In this document: in pieces, positions 35,710 to 47,947 of the stretch
Layout: each line of letters begins with the position of its first letter
How positions within the stretch are numbered: the stretch's first letter is position 1
Source of the DNA: Panagrolaimus kolymaensis
Taxonomy: Eukaryota > Nematoda > Chromadorea > Rhabditida > Panagrolaimidae
Assembly: GCA_028622995.1 (NCBI GenBank)
Contig: JAJQJQ010000004.1
Location: 4,216,001-4,280,000 of the forward strand
Reading direction: 5' to 3'
Length of the DNA: 64,000 nucleotides
Program-made: the position numbers and the translations under genes
Notes under the pieces: generated by a model
The model's database searches: none
What the model was told of the DNA's origin: nothing
What the model saw: only the letters and a program-made list of their open reading frames with translations

Positions 35710-37854
35710 TTAATAGCTGCCACGGCCATTTGACATACGGCGAGATTGTTCCATATTAATAACCCTTTCAATCATAAGACGACCCTGCATTGTGGTTTTA
35801 GGATCTCCATGCAAACTGAAATAAAGATTTTTTGATAAAAAAAAAAGAAAAGAAAGAATTTTTTTCTTCGAAGTATGGTAAACTAAAAGGACGGTAGTTG
35901 TTTTTATAAGAAGTCGAAGAAGACTTTCAAAGATGAAAAAAAAATTTTGGGGAAGGAATAGAAAAATTATTTCAAATATGAAAAAATTAATAAAATAAGA
36001 TTAAAGACAGTACATGATTAGACGGGAGCCAGCTGCAACATTGCCGGTTCCTCTTTTCATTACTTCAACTTTGCAATTAGTTGCTCGTTGAATATCAGCG
36101 AGTGTAGCCCCTTTATTTCCAATAATTGCACCCGAAATGGCGTCAGGTACGGTAAACTCAAGTTTCTCAGGGTTGGAAACCAATTCCTTAATAACTGAAG
36201 CTGCAAAAGAATCAGACCCATTCTTTTTTTGTGACATAACGTCAATCAAAACGCCACCACCAGAATGACCGCCGCTGCCAATATTCTGTAAAGACAAAAA
36301 AATCAAATATTTAGACGATTGTGTGTTTGAAGTAAAGTACAAAAATTTTTTTCCGAAAAATAAATAATAAAAAGTGAAAAACACACAATAGAAATTTCTG
36401 CATAAAAAAAAGCAGACAACAAAAAAATGATTAGAAAAAAATATATAAAAGCTACCAAAATTGGTAAAATAAGACGACATTAAGCTCTAATTAATAACGA
36501 GAATTGTAATTTACCGAATCATTACGATCACCCGATCCATCCATCATTCCACCCATAGGTGGCCCACCTCCCATCATTTGTGGAGGTCCCATATCATATC
36601 GTTGTTGAGGAGGTTGTTGCATCATGGGTTGTTGTTGATTTGAAATGGGTTGATCAGTTTGACGCATTTGAGCCATAGTTGCAACACCAATGCCTAATCC
36701 CAAACCCATAATATTATATTTTGCAAGTACTTGCATAGCAGTCATAATTTCTCCTACGCTTGTTTCATTGAATCCCGATGTGCGCAAAGTGGATTGCAAA
36801 TTATCGAGGAAAGCCATAAGCTAAAATATTCACGAATGTAAATCAAATTTATTGATTGTTTTAATAAATACTTACATCCATATTTCCCATTCCTTGAACG
36901 GGATTCATTTTGGGACCAGGTGGAAATTGACCTGAATTATTATTCATTTTACCATAACCTCCTTGATCAGATACAAGGGAAGTTTGGGATTGCCAAACGG
37001 GATTGGAGTTATTGGGATATTGGGATAAATTTCCATAATTATTATTTGGTTGTTGTCTGTTAAAATCAAATTGAGAATTGTTTGATTCATGTGCTGGAGC
37101 AAACGAAGGTTTTTGGTTGTTTTCAGTTTGGGTAGCATGCAATGGATCAGCTGCAACCTTTTCTAAAACCTTTAAAACTGCATCAACGAGAACTTGATTT
37201 GATTCAGCTCCAATGGTAATAACACGTTCAGGGGAATTTTTAGCTTCTTCACTTCCAGCTTTAGGATAAACTTGGATTGTAGCTCCAGTGGATTCACGAA
37301 TTTCTTTAATGCTTGCACCACTTTTACCAATAACCATACCCGCAGAAGTATTAGGGACAACCAACTTCATCTATAAAAAATTTGCTTAGAAAATTGCTAA
37401 TAATAAATAAAACAAAATTACTTGTTTTGCCCGTTCAAAACCATTAAGGTCATAATCAGTTGTTTTGTTTGTCGATGAATCAGCCTTTTCTTTAATTTTT
37501 TCGATAATTGCATGAATGACTTTGGAACAAGAATTAACTTTTCCTTTAACTAAACAAATGCGTTCATTTGTTCCATGATAAACCTCTTGATTTTTGGACA
37601 TTTGAACTCGGCATCCAGAATCATTTTTGAGATTTCTCATTGATTCTCCACCTTTACCAATCAAAGCTCCAACTGCTGCTGCAGGGATTAAAATTTTAAT
37701 TTGAACTAAAAGCAAAATAGTTATAAATAAGAATTATTAAAAAAAGGGAAATTAAACCTTCGGCGTCAGACATGTGAGCTTTTTTTGATGCAGGTCCACT
37801 ATTATCAGAATTTGGTCGTTTTTGTCCAGTAGCAGATGGCTTATTATCTTCCAT
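35710..37854 (-). CDS. NOVA/Pasilla-type three-KH RNA-binding splicing factor
   Basis: A nuclear RNA-binding protein of the NOVA type, which binds YCAY clusters and controls alternative splicing. It starts MEDNKPSATGQKRPNSDNSG (ATG at 37854). KH1 (about 37.4-37.7 kb): KILIPAAAVGALIGKGGESM and SKNQEVYHGTNERICLVKG. KH2 (about 37.15-37.37 kb): MKLVVPNTSAGMVIGKSGAS and NSPERVITIGAE. A Gln/Asn/Met/Gly-rich spacer (QQQPMMQQPPQQRYDMGPPQ) follows, then a C-terminal KH3 (about 36.0-36.2 kb): FTVPDAISGAIIGNKGATLA. The last exon encodes LHGDPKTTMQGRLMIERVIN and ends SNGRGSY. All three GxxG loops (GKGG, GKSG, GNKG) are intact. The KH2-spacer-KH3 layout matches NOVA rather than FUBP or hnRNP K. Confidence 0.88.
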
Positions 37855-38313
37855 ACTATTCCAAATGAACCTATAATGGGGAAAAAATATGATAAATGAA
37901 ATCTATGAAGCCAATTGGTAATAACAAAAAATATTTTATTGCAAAAAACAATTTGGGGCTAAATTTTGGTGAAAGGCCATCTCTCTTATCGCTAGTTTTT
38001 CCTTAGGAACTATTAAATGACAAAAATATAAATGTGAGATATGAAGGTAATTAGTAAATAACAAAAAAATGCAATCAAGGCAAAAAAAATAAAATGTGGC
38101 AAATATTTGGTGAAAGTGCGCGTCTCCTCTCATCGCCAGCTTTTTTTTATTGATTACAAAAAAATTCAAACTATCTTTCCACTTAGGAACCCATTCAAGT
38201 CGTTGCCTGAGAGAGGGAAATATGAAATGTGCGACGACACAAATTTATTTTATGCTGAAGCAATGCTCAATTCATTTTTTCTCTGCAATCATTTCATACA
38301 TCTTTATTTTTGA
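37855..38313. promoter_or_regulatory. Divergent upstream region, NOVA-like and 38.3-kb gene
   Basis: About 460 bp between two start codons pointing away from each other. No coding region is seen. A repeated pair of segments (aatatttggtgaaag/attttggtgaaag with ctct..atcgc) appears at about 37975-37995 and 38101-38138. Promoter function is inferred from layout. Confidence 0.35.
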
Positions 38314-39913
38314 ATGAAACTAAAAAAAATGTTATCGGATGATTCGCCTGATCGCCCTAGGGTGCGTGAAAATCATGTCGATTGGTATTATTCGCCATCA
38401 GTAGATGTTACAAGTTCTGGAAGTCGGATATATTCACAAAGAGTACCACGTAAGTTTTATGTTTTACAAGCTTTATAAATTAATGATCATTTATTTTAGT
38501 AAGAATTCAAGCACAACATAATGTTAAGAAAGAAGCTTTCAAAGAAGAAGATAAATTGGAGACGACTGATCTTGATTTGAGTGTGGATGAAGAAGTTTGT
38601 TTATTTATTCTTTAATTTATCTCACTTCTTTTTTTCTTAGGATTTACGGTCATTAAGATCATCAACTACTCAACCTTCTTGTGATCCTAATGATTTGTTA
38701 TGGAATGAGCCGAAAACAGATGAAAGTGTTCGTATTTCTTCGATTTTGAGTGATTGGAAGGCAACAGAAAGGAACGCTTTGGGTAGTTGTTTTATTTTAT
38801 TCTTTTATATATATATTTAGTCGTGTTACAGATCAAGCTAAAAAGATCATGAAAAAGAAGCATAACAATTCAAAAGCCAGCACTTCAACAAATTCACCAA
38901 TTGAATGTTTATCAAGTTCAACAACTACTTCGACTGCTTCTTCTGTAGCTACACCAACTTCTACGTTGAGAAAAAGACAGTATCGGTCTGAAACGGCTAT
39001 GGGATCGCCATTAGCTGCAAGCACACCTAAATCTGGTTTTAGAATTTTAAAGAGAAAAAGCGATAATTTTGATACTCCATTGAAAAGGTAATTTACTTTC
39101 GTATTCCATCGTTTTATAATTCCTTATTGTTTTAGGTTTAAGCCAAATTTGAATGATTCCTTTGATGATCCTATGACAGATTCACAATTTGCTACGTCTA
39201 AATCTCCTGGTTTAAAGACTTTGACTCCATCAAAACAACAACATTCAAGGATATTATCTGTTCCAAAATTTGCTGCTACTCCAACTAGATTTCATCATTA
39301 TCCAAAGATATTATCCGCTCAAAAAGTGAATGTGTCTTCTGCTAAAGTACAACAACCTTCAGCTATATTGCCTGTTCCAAAAGTGAATGTGGCTTGTGCG
39401 AAACCTCAACAAGCTTCAACTATGGTGTCTGTTCCAAAAGTGAATGTGGCTTGTGCGAAACCTCAACAACCTTCAACGGTGTCTGCTCCAAAAGTGAATA
39501 TGACTTCTGCAAACCCTTATCAACATACAAAGATATCACCAAAAGAGAATTCAACTCCTGCAAAATTTCAACAGCCTCAAAAGATAATATCTAATCCAAA
39601 ATGGAATCCCAATCGATCTAAAGTGAAATCAAATGGTACACCATTATCACCATTATGGAAGAAATCGAAAAGTATGGAAGTTTCTGAGAAGCATGTACCG
39701 AAACCAATAATGATTTCAAAGCCACCTCCACCACAACAACGTCCAGTTCAAATATTACCTCCAAAAACGAATAATGTTGCTGATCCTAAACATACTTCAA
39801 TGATCAAATCAAAATCCTTTGCTCCACCACCAAGACTTCCATCTGGCTATGAGGATGACTGGGATGATGAATGGGATGATGCTTCAATTTTTGATGGAAT
39901 AATAAAAAAGTAA
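38314..39913 (+). CDS. Basic, repeat-containing protein, unknown (weak ETAA1-like resemblance)
   Basis: Exons run from MKLKKMLSDDSPDRPRVREN (38314) through 38500-38595, 38641 to about 38780, about 38833-39090 and 39137-39913, with frame-keeping introns. The N-terminal third has DPNDLLWNEPKTDESVRISS followed by ILSDW; then come a Lys-rich segment (DQAKKIMKKKH), a Ser/Thr-rich tract, KRKSD-type basic patches, about four 19-residue repeats (VPKVNVACAKPQQ...), and a C-terminal acidic motif YEDDWDDEWDDASIFDG. The basic patches suggest a nuclear protein. The (D/N)DLLWxxP and acidic DDxW motifs distantly recall ETAA1-type replication-stress proteins, but this is a weak guess. No enzyme domain is visible. 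Confidence 0.55.
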
Positions 39914-40142
39914 ATCAACTATATGGGTTCTTCAGTCAAAAATATAACTTCTCTTTGTTTTGTTTTTATTGTTGTTTCTAATTGTTACTATATATCTTTT
40001 TATAAGAATATCTTTAAAAATATTTGTATAAATTTCTTATTCTTTTATCTTTTGTTATCGTATCTCGCGAGTTCAGTGGTTATTTACCTTTTTTATTTTT
40101 GAAAGCTGAAGTAACAGGTTTTGTAAGAAATGCGTTTCAGAG

Positions 40143-41302
40143 ATGAGTCTTCCACTTGTTTCATTGGGAACTGAATTTCCCTTTAATTTTTTGCATGCAG
40201 AAATAATCAAATATTTTACTGAAAAACATGATGAAAATAAAGCAAAAAGAGCAGAATTTTTGGAACAAACTCGAAGCAATGAAGAAACAAGAGTGATTCA
40301 AAAAGATCGTGAATTATTTAATCATTTTGCTTTGAGGGTGAGTTACTCTTTTTTTGTTTTTATGATTGTTATTGAAGTTAAATCATGTCGAATATTTTGA
40401 GATGCTTATGCTAGTTTTATTTTATTGTTTCACTAACTTCTTTGTCATCGGGTTTTCTTCATACTAAACAACGTTCATTATTTTAGGGTAATGCTGAAAC
40501 TCGTCTTGAAAGTTTGGGATTTCGTGTTGGTTATGCTTTGGTTGAAAAAGTGGCTCGTGATCAACCTCGACTAGCAACAGAATTGGATACAATGAAATTT
40601 ATTTGTAAAGAATTTTGGACTACTGCTTTTGGTAAACAAGTTGATAATTTACGAACAAATCATCAGGTACGGTACTTTCTTTTTTATAAAAACTTTTTCT
40701 CTCAAATGTTTGTACATATGTCATATTCCTTATCCTTAGGGAAATAAAAAGCAAAAATGTATATTTTTATAAATGTGACGTTGAAACAAAATTTGCATTA
40801 CGTTATTACTTTCATATTTTAAAAGTTTTTTTAAAGCTTTAAAGGTAATAATTGTATATTTCTTAATCGTAATCGTTTTAACCTCAAACTGAAGTTAAAC
40901 TTTATAATAAAATAATTTGATTTGAAATTTTGATTAAAAGAGCAATGGGGCACATGCTTAGTACTATTTTTAACTTTCCCTATGGACTTTGACATAACAT
41001 TCTAGTTTTTTTCTGAGAGAAGAAATATGTACATAGGTATTACGTAACTAAAAAAAGCATTCATTAATTAATATTTCCGTTTGTTTTAGAGTATCTATGT
41101 GGTTCAAGATAACAAATTTCTTACAATAACATCATTAGCTGAAGGAACTCAATATTTAAAAGAATCTGCAATGTATCTTTGTTTTCCTGCTGGTGTGGTC
41201 CGTGGTGCTTTAGCAAATCTTGGAATCAAATGTGTTGTATCTGCTACAGTTGAAACTATACCTATTGTTAAATTTACTATTCATTTGCATAAAGCTAATT
41301 AA
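40143..41302 (+). CDS. TRAPP complex subunit 6 (TRAPPC6 / Trs33)
   Basis: A subunit of the TRAPP Rab exchange/tethering complex in ER-Golgi traffic. Three exons: about 40143-40335 (MSLPLVSLGTEFPFNFLHAE), 40488-40665 (NAETRLESLGFRVGYALVEK, FICKEFWTTAFGKQVDNLRT) and about 41091-41302 (GVVRGALANLGIKCVVSATV, ending IHLHKAN). Family marks are the FWTxxFxKQVDNLRTNHQG-like block and the terminal strand-helix with a conserved Gly before ALANLG. Length is as expected (about 190 residues). The second intron (about 425 bp) is long for this window. Confidence 0.95.
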
Positions 41303-44300
41303 TAAATGTTTTTTTTGTTCTTGTCTTTTTTGTTGTTGGAAAAATGGTAGTTAAAAGGATGATGAGTTTAATGAGGAGAGGAGAGAAACATACGGTGTTA
41401 TCAGAATTGTTTTTGTTTTAGTCTTTTTTGTATTAATAGCTTGAATTGTTTACTTTTATATTTGTTGTTCAAATTTTCCCGCCACTTTAGCATTTACATT
41501 ATTTAAGCTTATTAATTTTACAATGTGATGCAAAAGATGTAATATGATTTTTGATAATTTTTATTCTTAACCTTATTAACAAAAACTTTTGCATAAGTAA
41601 CATAGCATCATTTCTTCTTCCAGCCACCCCCATTTTTACTATCGTTGTTAATTTATCATCCATATTTTTGCTTGCTTTCTGAACTTTTATTTATTAACAC
41701 AAATGTTTATTTAAAATTAAATAATATAATTATTTTGTCTTTCTCTTTGTACATACAAAAAAAAATGTTTCGTCGTTGTCATAAAAATAAATGAAATCTA
41801 AATTAACTTTTTTTTATGCAAATGACAGAAGCAGAATAAAAACAAAACGTATACGAATGCCCTTTCAAAAAAAGAAAGATGTTGCGTTGCTTCTGGTCAG
41901 CAACAGCTCTCTCCACTCAGCTCACATATGTGCGCAGCATATATGTATTTGTATAACATCAACAAAAACGAACTTTAAAAATATGTAAAAATGACATTTT
42001 TTGAAGCAAAAAGAAAAGGAAAAAAAATTACGTATTACACGAAAAAAATAAAATTATATTCCCAAATGGCGACGACAATTATGTAATGAATAAAAGAAAT
42101 ATTTTTTGAAGGATATTTTAGTAACAAAAAAAAAAGTTACCATCAGAAACTTTAATACAATATAAATTTTTTCCCCTCGGTAAAAGAACATTTTTTTGCG
42201 TAGTAAAGTTCTAAAGTCCAAAAGTTTTTTTTTCTTGCTGCAATGGTCAGTTAGAAGTTCCCATGAAAATATTAAGGTGTGATACTTCTTCCTTTGCACT
42301 TTTTTTAAAAAGAAATTCTGCTTACATATTTTTTGAATTTGGATTTGGAAAAGTTTCAATTTTAAAAGGATTAAATAAATACAAAAAAGGAAAGTGTTGC
42401 AAAAATTAAGGAAAAAAGATGCAAAAGGAATAAACACGTAAAACGTAAAATATGCAAAACTAACTAAAAGGTTGAAAGGATGCTATTGACATCAGTTTTT
42501 TTTCTGTTTACTGTAATGGCTTTCATAAAATAACAAAAATTTTGAAGAAGGAAAAAACTATAAATAGGCTACCTTTTTTGGTACACTAGTAAATTATTTT
42601 TTTATTTTTTCTTATTACCGTAATTTTTTTTTATTTATTCGTTGTTATTTGCTTTTTTAAAAAAACCAGAAGATGACTTTCAAACAAATATTTTTCTGTT
42701 ATTGTCTTTTCTGGCGTTGAAGAATGTTTATTGCTTTCTTTTTCTGAGCTTTAATTCAGCTCATTTTTGTGGCGTTTGGGCTTCGAATAATTTTTTAGTG
42801 TTTGAAAGCTTAGAAAATTTCGGTACAGCAAAGCATATCTCGAAACTTTGGCTTTAAATAAATAAATTTTCACTTTGAAGTAAGCTTTATCGTAGCTTAC
42901 TTGTATGGGTCCAAGAAAACTTTCAAAGTAAAGTACTTCCGATTGATACCTTTCCAAAATAAATTACATAGCAAAAAAACAATTTTGCAGCAGCATTAAA
43001 GTCAAAGAATAAATAAATTTTTGTTGTTTATTAATTTTTTGCTTTCGTACTTTTTAGCCATTAAAAAAATAACAAAAATTACATGTTTCAAAAAGGTTAT
43101 CCTTCAAACCTTTTTCTTAGAAAAGGAAGCTAGCTTCCTTTCGTCATGATTTTTTTTCCTGCTATTTTTAGCATCTTTCTTAATCGTTCAAGCATCTATA
43201 GAGTATGCTTTTGTTTCAGGGAGCTTAAATATTGCAAAAGTAAGCGTAGTAGCAAAATTTATTTTCTCAGTTAACCATTAATTATAAAATATAATATAAT
43301 ATTATTATATTAGTAATGCAATTTACGAAATAAAAAGAGAGAAAGCAATTTTTTTCCGGAATTAAAAATCATTTATTTCTTTTTACGTATGCATTTTTTT
43401 CTTGTTGATTTTTTAAGAGATAAGGAAATATTTTTGATGAAAGGATTAGAAAATATTATAAAATTAATAAATTTGTTTGTTACCGTAAGAAAATGAAATT
43501 AAACATGGAAAAAAATATTTTAGTTTTTGTTGACTTTATTTTAATTGCTTTAACCTTTTTTTTGCTTACACCAGCATCAATCTTTTTTATTTTTAAAAAT
43601 GCAATTTTTTGACGTTTATTTTTGGAAGTTTTTTTGCGCTGCAACATTTTTTCCCATAAAATTTTTAGCATTTTTATTAAAGATTAAAATAAAGTTTCAT
43701 GTCCTTTTACCTTTCTTTACCAACCATTTTTACTACTCCGCAAAAATTTTTTAGGAGTAAAGTTCGCTCTCTTTTTTTTTTCTGTGACGTAAATATATTT
43801 GTTTGTATGTATTCCTTCGAAGTTTAAGATTTGCCACATTCCCGCTCGATGCATCTTAAAAAGATTGCTAATAAATTTTTTAATTTCCGGTATGGTTTAA
43901 GATAATACTATTGATTTATGCGTAAATATTATATATTTTTTTGTAACGTAGGCGTTAAGCTTTCTTGAGTCCATTTATAGAAAAAAAAAATTTTTCTTAC
44001 GTTTTTTTATTCTTTATTTCATTTTTTTATGTGATGACTACAGCACAGCAGCGTCGTAAGGGTCATGATGCTTCTTATTACCATAATACTTTACTTTATG
44101 TAGTTGTGTTTTTTTTTTTTTTTCCATTTGCTCCAAAGTGAAAGTTTGAAAAAATGACTCAAAAACAAAACATTAAAAAAACGAATAATAATTAATTAAT
44201 TTCTTTTTTGCTTTTAAAACAAAATCAAACTTTTTTTCTTTTTTTGGTATTAATAATAACGAAGGAAGAAGATAAACAAACGATGAATAATAAATTAAGT

Positions 44301-47273
44301 CCAAAATAAGAAACGATCATAAGTCGGATAAATGAATATATTTATTTTATTTTTTTAGGGATAAAAGAAGGAAAACAATGGACTTATCCATCAAACCATT
44401 CCTTCAACATAGATATATTTTTTTTGTTCTTACCTCAGTTTTTTTTTTTTTGCTGTTGGTGGATGGAGACGAAATTAAGCTCTCCATTGCATCTTACTCT
44501 TTTAAGAATCTTATACGTAAAAGGTTTTTTTAGCTGTAGAGTTTTTTTAAATTTTATATATATTGAGATTTATTAAGTCAGTCATCATCGCCACTGTTGT
44601 GTAAAAGACTTAATGTGTGCAAAAAAAAAATGGTAGTCGTGGTGGTGGTCATCAAGGGTGAATAGTTGTTTAGTATTTAGTGATTATTGAATCGTATTAT
44701 AGTTGCTTAAAGGGTTTAGATTTTTTTCATTTCTTTATTTCTCTTTGTTTTTTTTTGTTGCAAAAATAAAGAAGAAACAAATGAATGCAAAAATGAGAAA
44801 TTAAGAATGTAATTATTAGTATTTAATAAAATCAAAAAAAAATAAAGAAGATATTAGTACTTGGAAAAGCTTGCATAATATTAATTTGCATAATAAAAGT
44901 CTTTATAGTTTTATAGTTGAGATATTTGCAGGTTAAGCTTCTTATTCCTACTTTTTCCATTTCGCTGCCACTATTGTTTTGGTATTAAACGCTTTGTTGT
45001 TTGGGGAATCATAAATTTAATAATAGAGAGGATAGAGTTCAATAGCTTAAGCTTTTTATATATTTTTTTACGCTACAATCATCTTGAAATATTTATTAGT
45101 AGCATCCAACTACACTGGCTACAGAATGTTTTTTGGGAAGGATAATATAGCTATAAAGGACCATGTATTGTTTTTAAGCCGCTGCTATCAATATAAAACC
45201 GTTGCAAACCCCTTTACTACTTTACTTTAAATACTTTCAAAAAAAGAAAGAAGAAGGAATTTAGTTATTGCTGCTGCCAAAATAAGCTTAAGCATTCTTT
45301 ACTCCATTTTTACAGTATATGGTACTTATGAAACATAAATCACACATCATCCTTGAAAAAGATATTGCAAAATAAAAGAAGTAATAACTTCAACAATTTT
45401 TGCACCTAAGATTAGCTGTTCAACACTCTTCCTTGTATCACTTTAATTTTTTTAAAACCTCAAAATCATTATTTTTCTCATTGATCCTATAATCTTATTA
45501 ATAATACTGCCGTGATCCATGTTTTTGAGTTTTGGAAGAGTTGTTTATTTTCCAATTGGGTAATAACACAAATATAATATTTTTGATAAACAAATCTTAA
45601 AATCAAATTTTGATCCTTCAATTTTTGTATTTTTTGTATCAATGAATCATACATATGTGTTTTTTAAAATGGGTTTATAAACGGCAAAAAAAAAGACTTA
45701 CTTTTTTGATCCAAAAACATTGCTTTTCTTTGTTGGTGAAATCTCGGTTTTTGACTAGTTTTTTTAACTGTATTTTTAAAAGTAGTCATGCCGCTACAAA
45801 TATTACTATCCTCCACTTAAAAACAAAAAAAAATCTGCTGCTTTTTTTCTGAATAAAGAAAACCCTTTTTGAATAAAAGTGTGATTACTGTATCCTTGTG
45901 TAACCAATTAGAAATATTTCATTTTTTTCTAAAAGGGATAAAAATAGCTTTCAAATTCTAGGTAAAGTTTAAAAAAACCATGAGGTTTTTTATGTTATTT
46001 CTTTTTATGCTTTTTTTTTCTTTGACCATGCGGAAATCTTTATTACCACATTTTTTTTTCTTATGTTTTTTTGTTTTGATTTTTGGTTGGCTTCTAATTT
46101 CAGCCTTTTTTTAAATCTTAGAAAAAAACGTCATTTTTGAAAGCTGAGAAGAAATGATGCCTCAGAAGAAAAAAAGGATGAGGAATATTATCTCTTTTTT
46201 CCATTTTTGTGGTCTTCAAATAAAATAAAAAGTTGACCGCGTGGTAAAAATTCTATTTTATGTAGTAAAAAAATAAAATAAAAGAAAAGAAAATTGAAAA
46301 ACAATAGCCATTTTGATGAGTAACAACAGCTAACTTCATCGGTCTCAAGAGTATGATAGTAAGTAATATTATAGAATTTCTTTATAAATGTTTTACTTCA
46401 TAATTACAAATTTAAGCAAACAAACAAAAAAGTAATAATACAATAACACTAATAACAAAAAAAAATTGGAGATTAAATGTGTAAAAGTTGTTTGTTACCG
46501 TAAATTTCATTATTATTATTATTAAAGCTTTTTTCATTTAAAAATGCAATAAAAATGAGTTAGTTTGAAGTTAAACAAATTTCAAGAAAATGATGTTGTT
46601 TAATTTTTTTATAGCTCATTTTTTAGGTATCTCTTTTTGTGAAATATATGCTACTATTTCTCTGAATAATTATATCTATCTACCTATGTATTTCTGCGGA
46701 GGAGGAGGATTCCTTTTTGGGTCATCATTAATATATATAAAAAAACCTTTTTTGGGATATTTCATTCATTTTTCTCTTTTCTTTTTTGAAGAGGAGTTCC
46801 CTTAAGGGCGGAGCTTCTTTTTTGCTTTACCTTTACTTTTTTCTTTCTTCTTGCTTGCTCGCTATATTATTGCCAATGGCGTCAAACTTTAGTTATAAAA
46901 AAAGGCGTTGATTTAATAAAAAAAATATTTTGTGGTGTGCGTGAGCGAGTGCAAAAAATTATTTTTTCACTCATCCTTCGCTTCTTTTTTTCGTTGTTGC
47001 TTTTGCTGTTTTTTAAATAAAATACTATAAAATATTTTAATAAAATTATAAAATTTTTCAGTACCGATAATTATTTTTTTATGTAAATATTTGTTTGACA
47101 ATAATAACCTTTTATTTTGTTGAATTTGGTATTACTCTCAATTGATAGTAACGCACTTCGCCCAATACTTTTGTTACTCTCAAATATTAGCAATTCTCAA
47201 ATTTTTGCCAAACATGTATTCCCATGAAGAATCATTTATTTCCAATATTGTTAGAAAATGTTATTCCATAAAG
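41303..47273. other. 6-kb gene desert
   Basis: This is the largest stretch without a recognisable gene. All open frames here are short and A/T-driven. I found no tRNA, rRNA, snRNA or SL RNA signature by eye. Structural points include a 20-bp perfect palindrome at 43122-43141, an inverted repeat at about 42878-42902, three TTACCGTAA-like motifs (about 42615, 43480, 46496), and many long A or T runs. It lies upstream of the secreted-protein gene at 47.27 kb and downstream of TRAPPC6, so distal regulatory DNA or a non-coding transcript is possible. Confidence 0.5.
43122..43141. repeat. Perfect 20-bp palindrome
   Basis: AAAGGAAGCTAGCTTCCTTT is self-complementary over all 20 bases. It could be a dimeric binding site or a chance event; nothing around it decides. 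Confidence 0.6.
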
Positions 47274-47947
47274 ATGACTAGCAGGACGTCGATATTGTTA
47301 TGCATTTTTATTATTTCTACAGTGTTATCTGCCGTGGCTGCAGAAATGGACTATGGTAAGAAATTTAATCATGAAAAGTTTTAATACCTAATTTTATTTT
47401 GATTTTTTTTAGATGAAATGTCTCAAGCACTTAAAGATCAAGAAATTGTTCATACATCAAATAAATATATTTCTAATACCAAACCATGCTTAGAAATTGT
47501 TGATAAAAATGTGACTTTTGTAAAAGCGATATCAAAAAAGGCTAAAAAATTAGTTTTGGTTTCACCCCTTCTTAAATTTGATGTTGCATTTTGTACTCCC
47601 GAAGCTGAAGCTTCAACTAAATGTGCCCCTGAATCTCGATGTACTACAGTTTTTAGTAAGTATCTTTTCTTTTCTTATTTTTTTTTTTGCTCGCGAACAT
47701 GAAAAAAAAATATTAATCAGATACAAAAAAATCTTTTTTTGTATTTCCATGTTACGCACCAATGTGTTATGTTTGATAAGTAAAATACTATAGTAATAAT
47801 AATATTTTTTTAGAATGGAAATCAGCGATGACTCAAGTGGATTCTCAAACATTTAAAAAGGATGAAATTTTAGTTCCTACGGGTTGTATGTGCTTTTTGG
47901 GATCTGATTCGGAAGATGGTGATGATTCACCTTTAATTATACTATAA
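47274..47947 (+). CDS. Secreted six-cysteine protein, possible cystine-knot cytokine
   Basis: Exons 47274-47355, 47413-47655 and 47814-47947 keep frame and give about 152 residues. The ATG at 47274 is preferred over an in-frame ATG at 47214 because MTSRTSILLCIFIISTVLSA is then a clean signal peptide. The mature part has six cysteines: CLEIV, CTPEA, CAPESRC and a terminal CMC in EILVPTGCMCFLG, followed by an acidic tail (GSDSEDGDD). Spaced cysteines ending in a V-P-x-x-C-x-C strand resemble IL-17/Spaetzle-type cystine knots. That is an inference from pattern; a nematode-specific secreted family is equally possible. Confidence 0.6.

Noticed and set aside
35391..35771. 126-codon minus-strand Phe/Ser-rich frame
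   Set aside because: Runs into the true C-terminal exon of the NOVA-like gene in another frame; low complexity.
42054..42437. 127-codon minus-strand frame in the gene desert
   Set aside because: Phe/Lys-dominated and without recognisable family, signal peptide plus domain, or introns.
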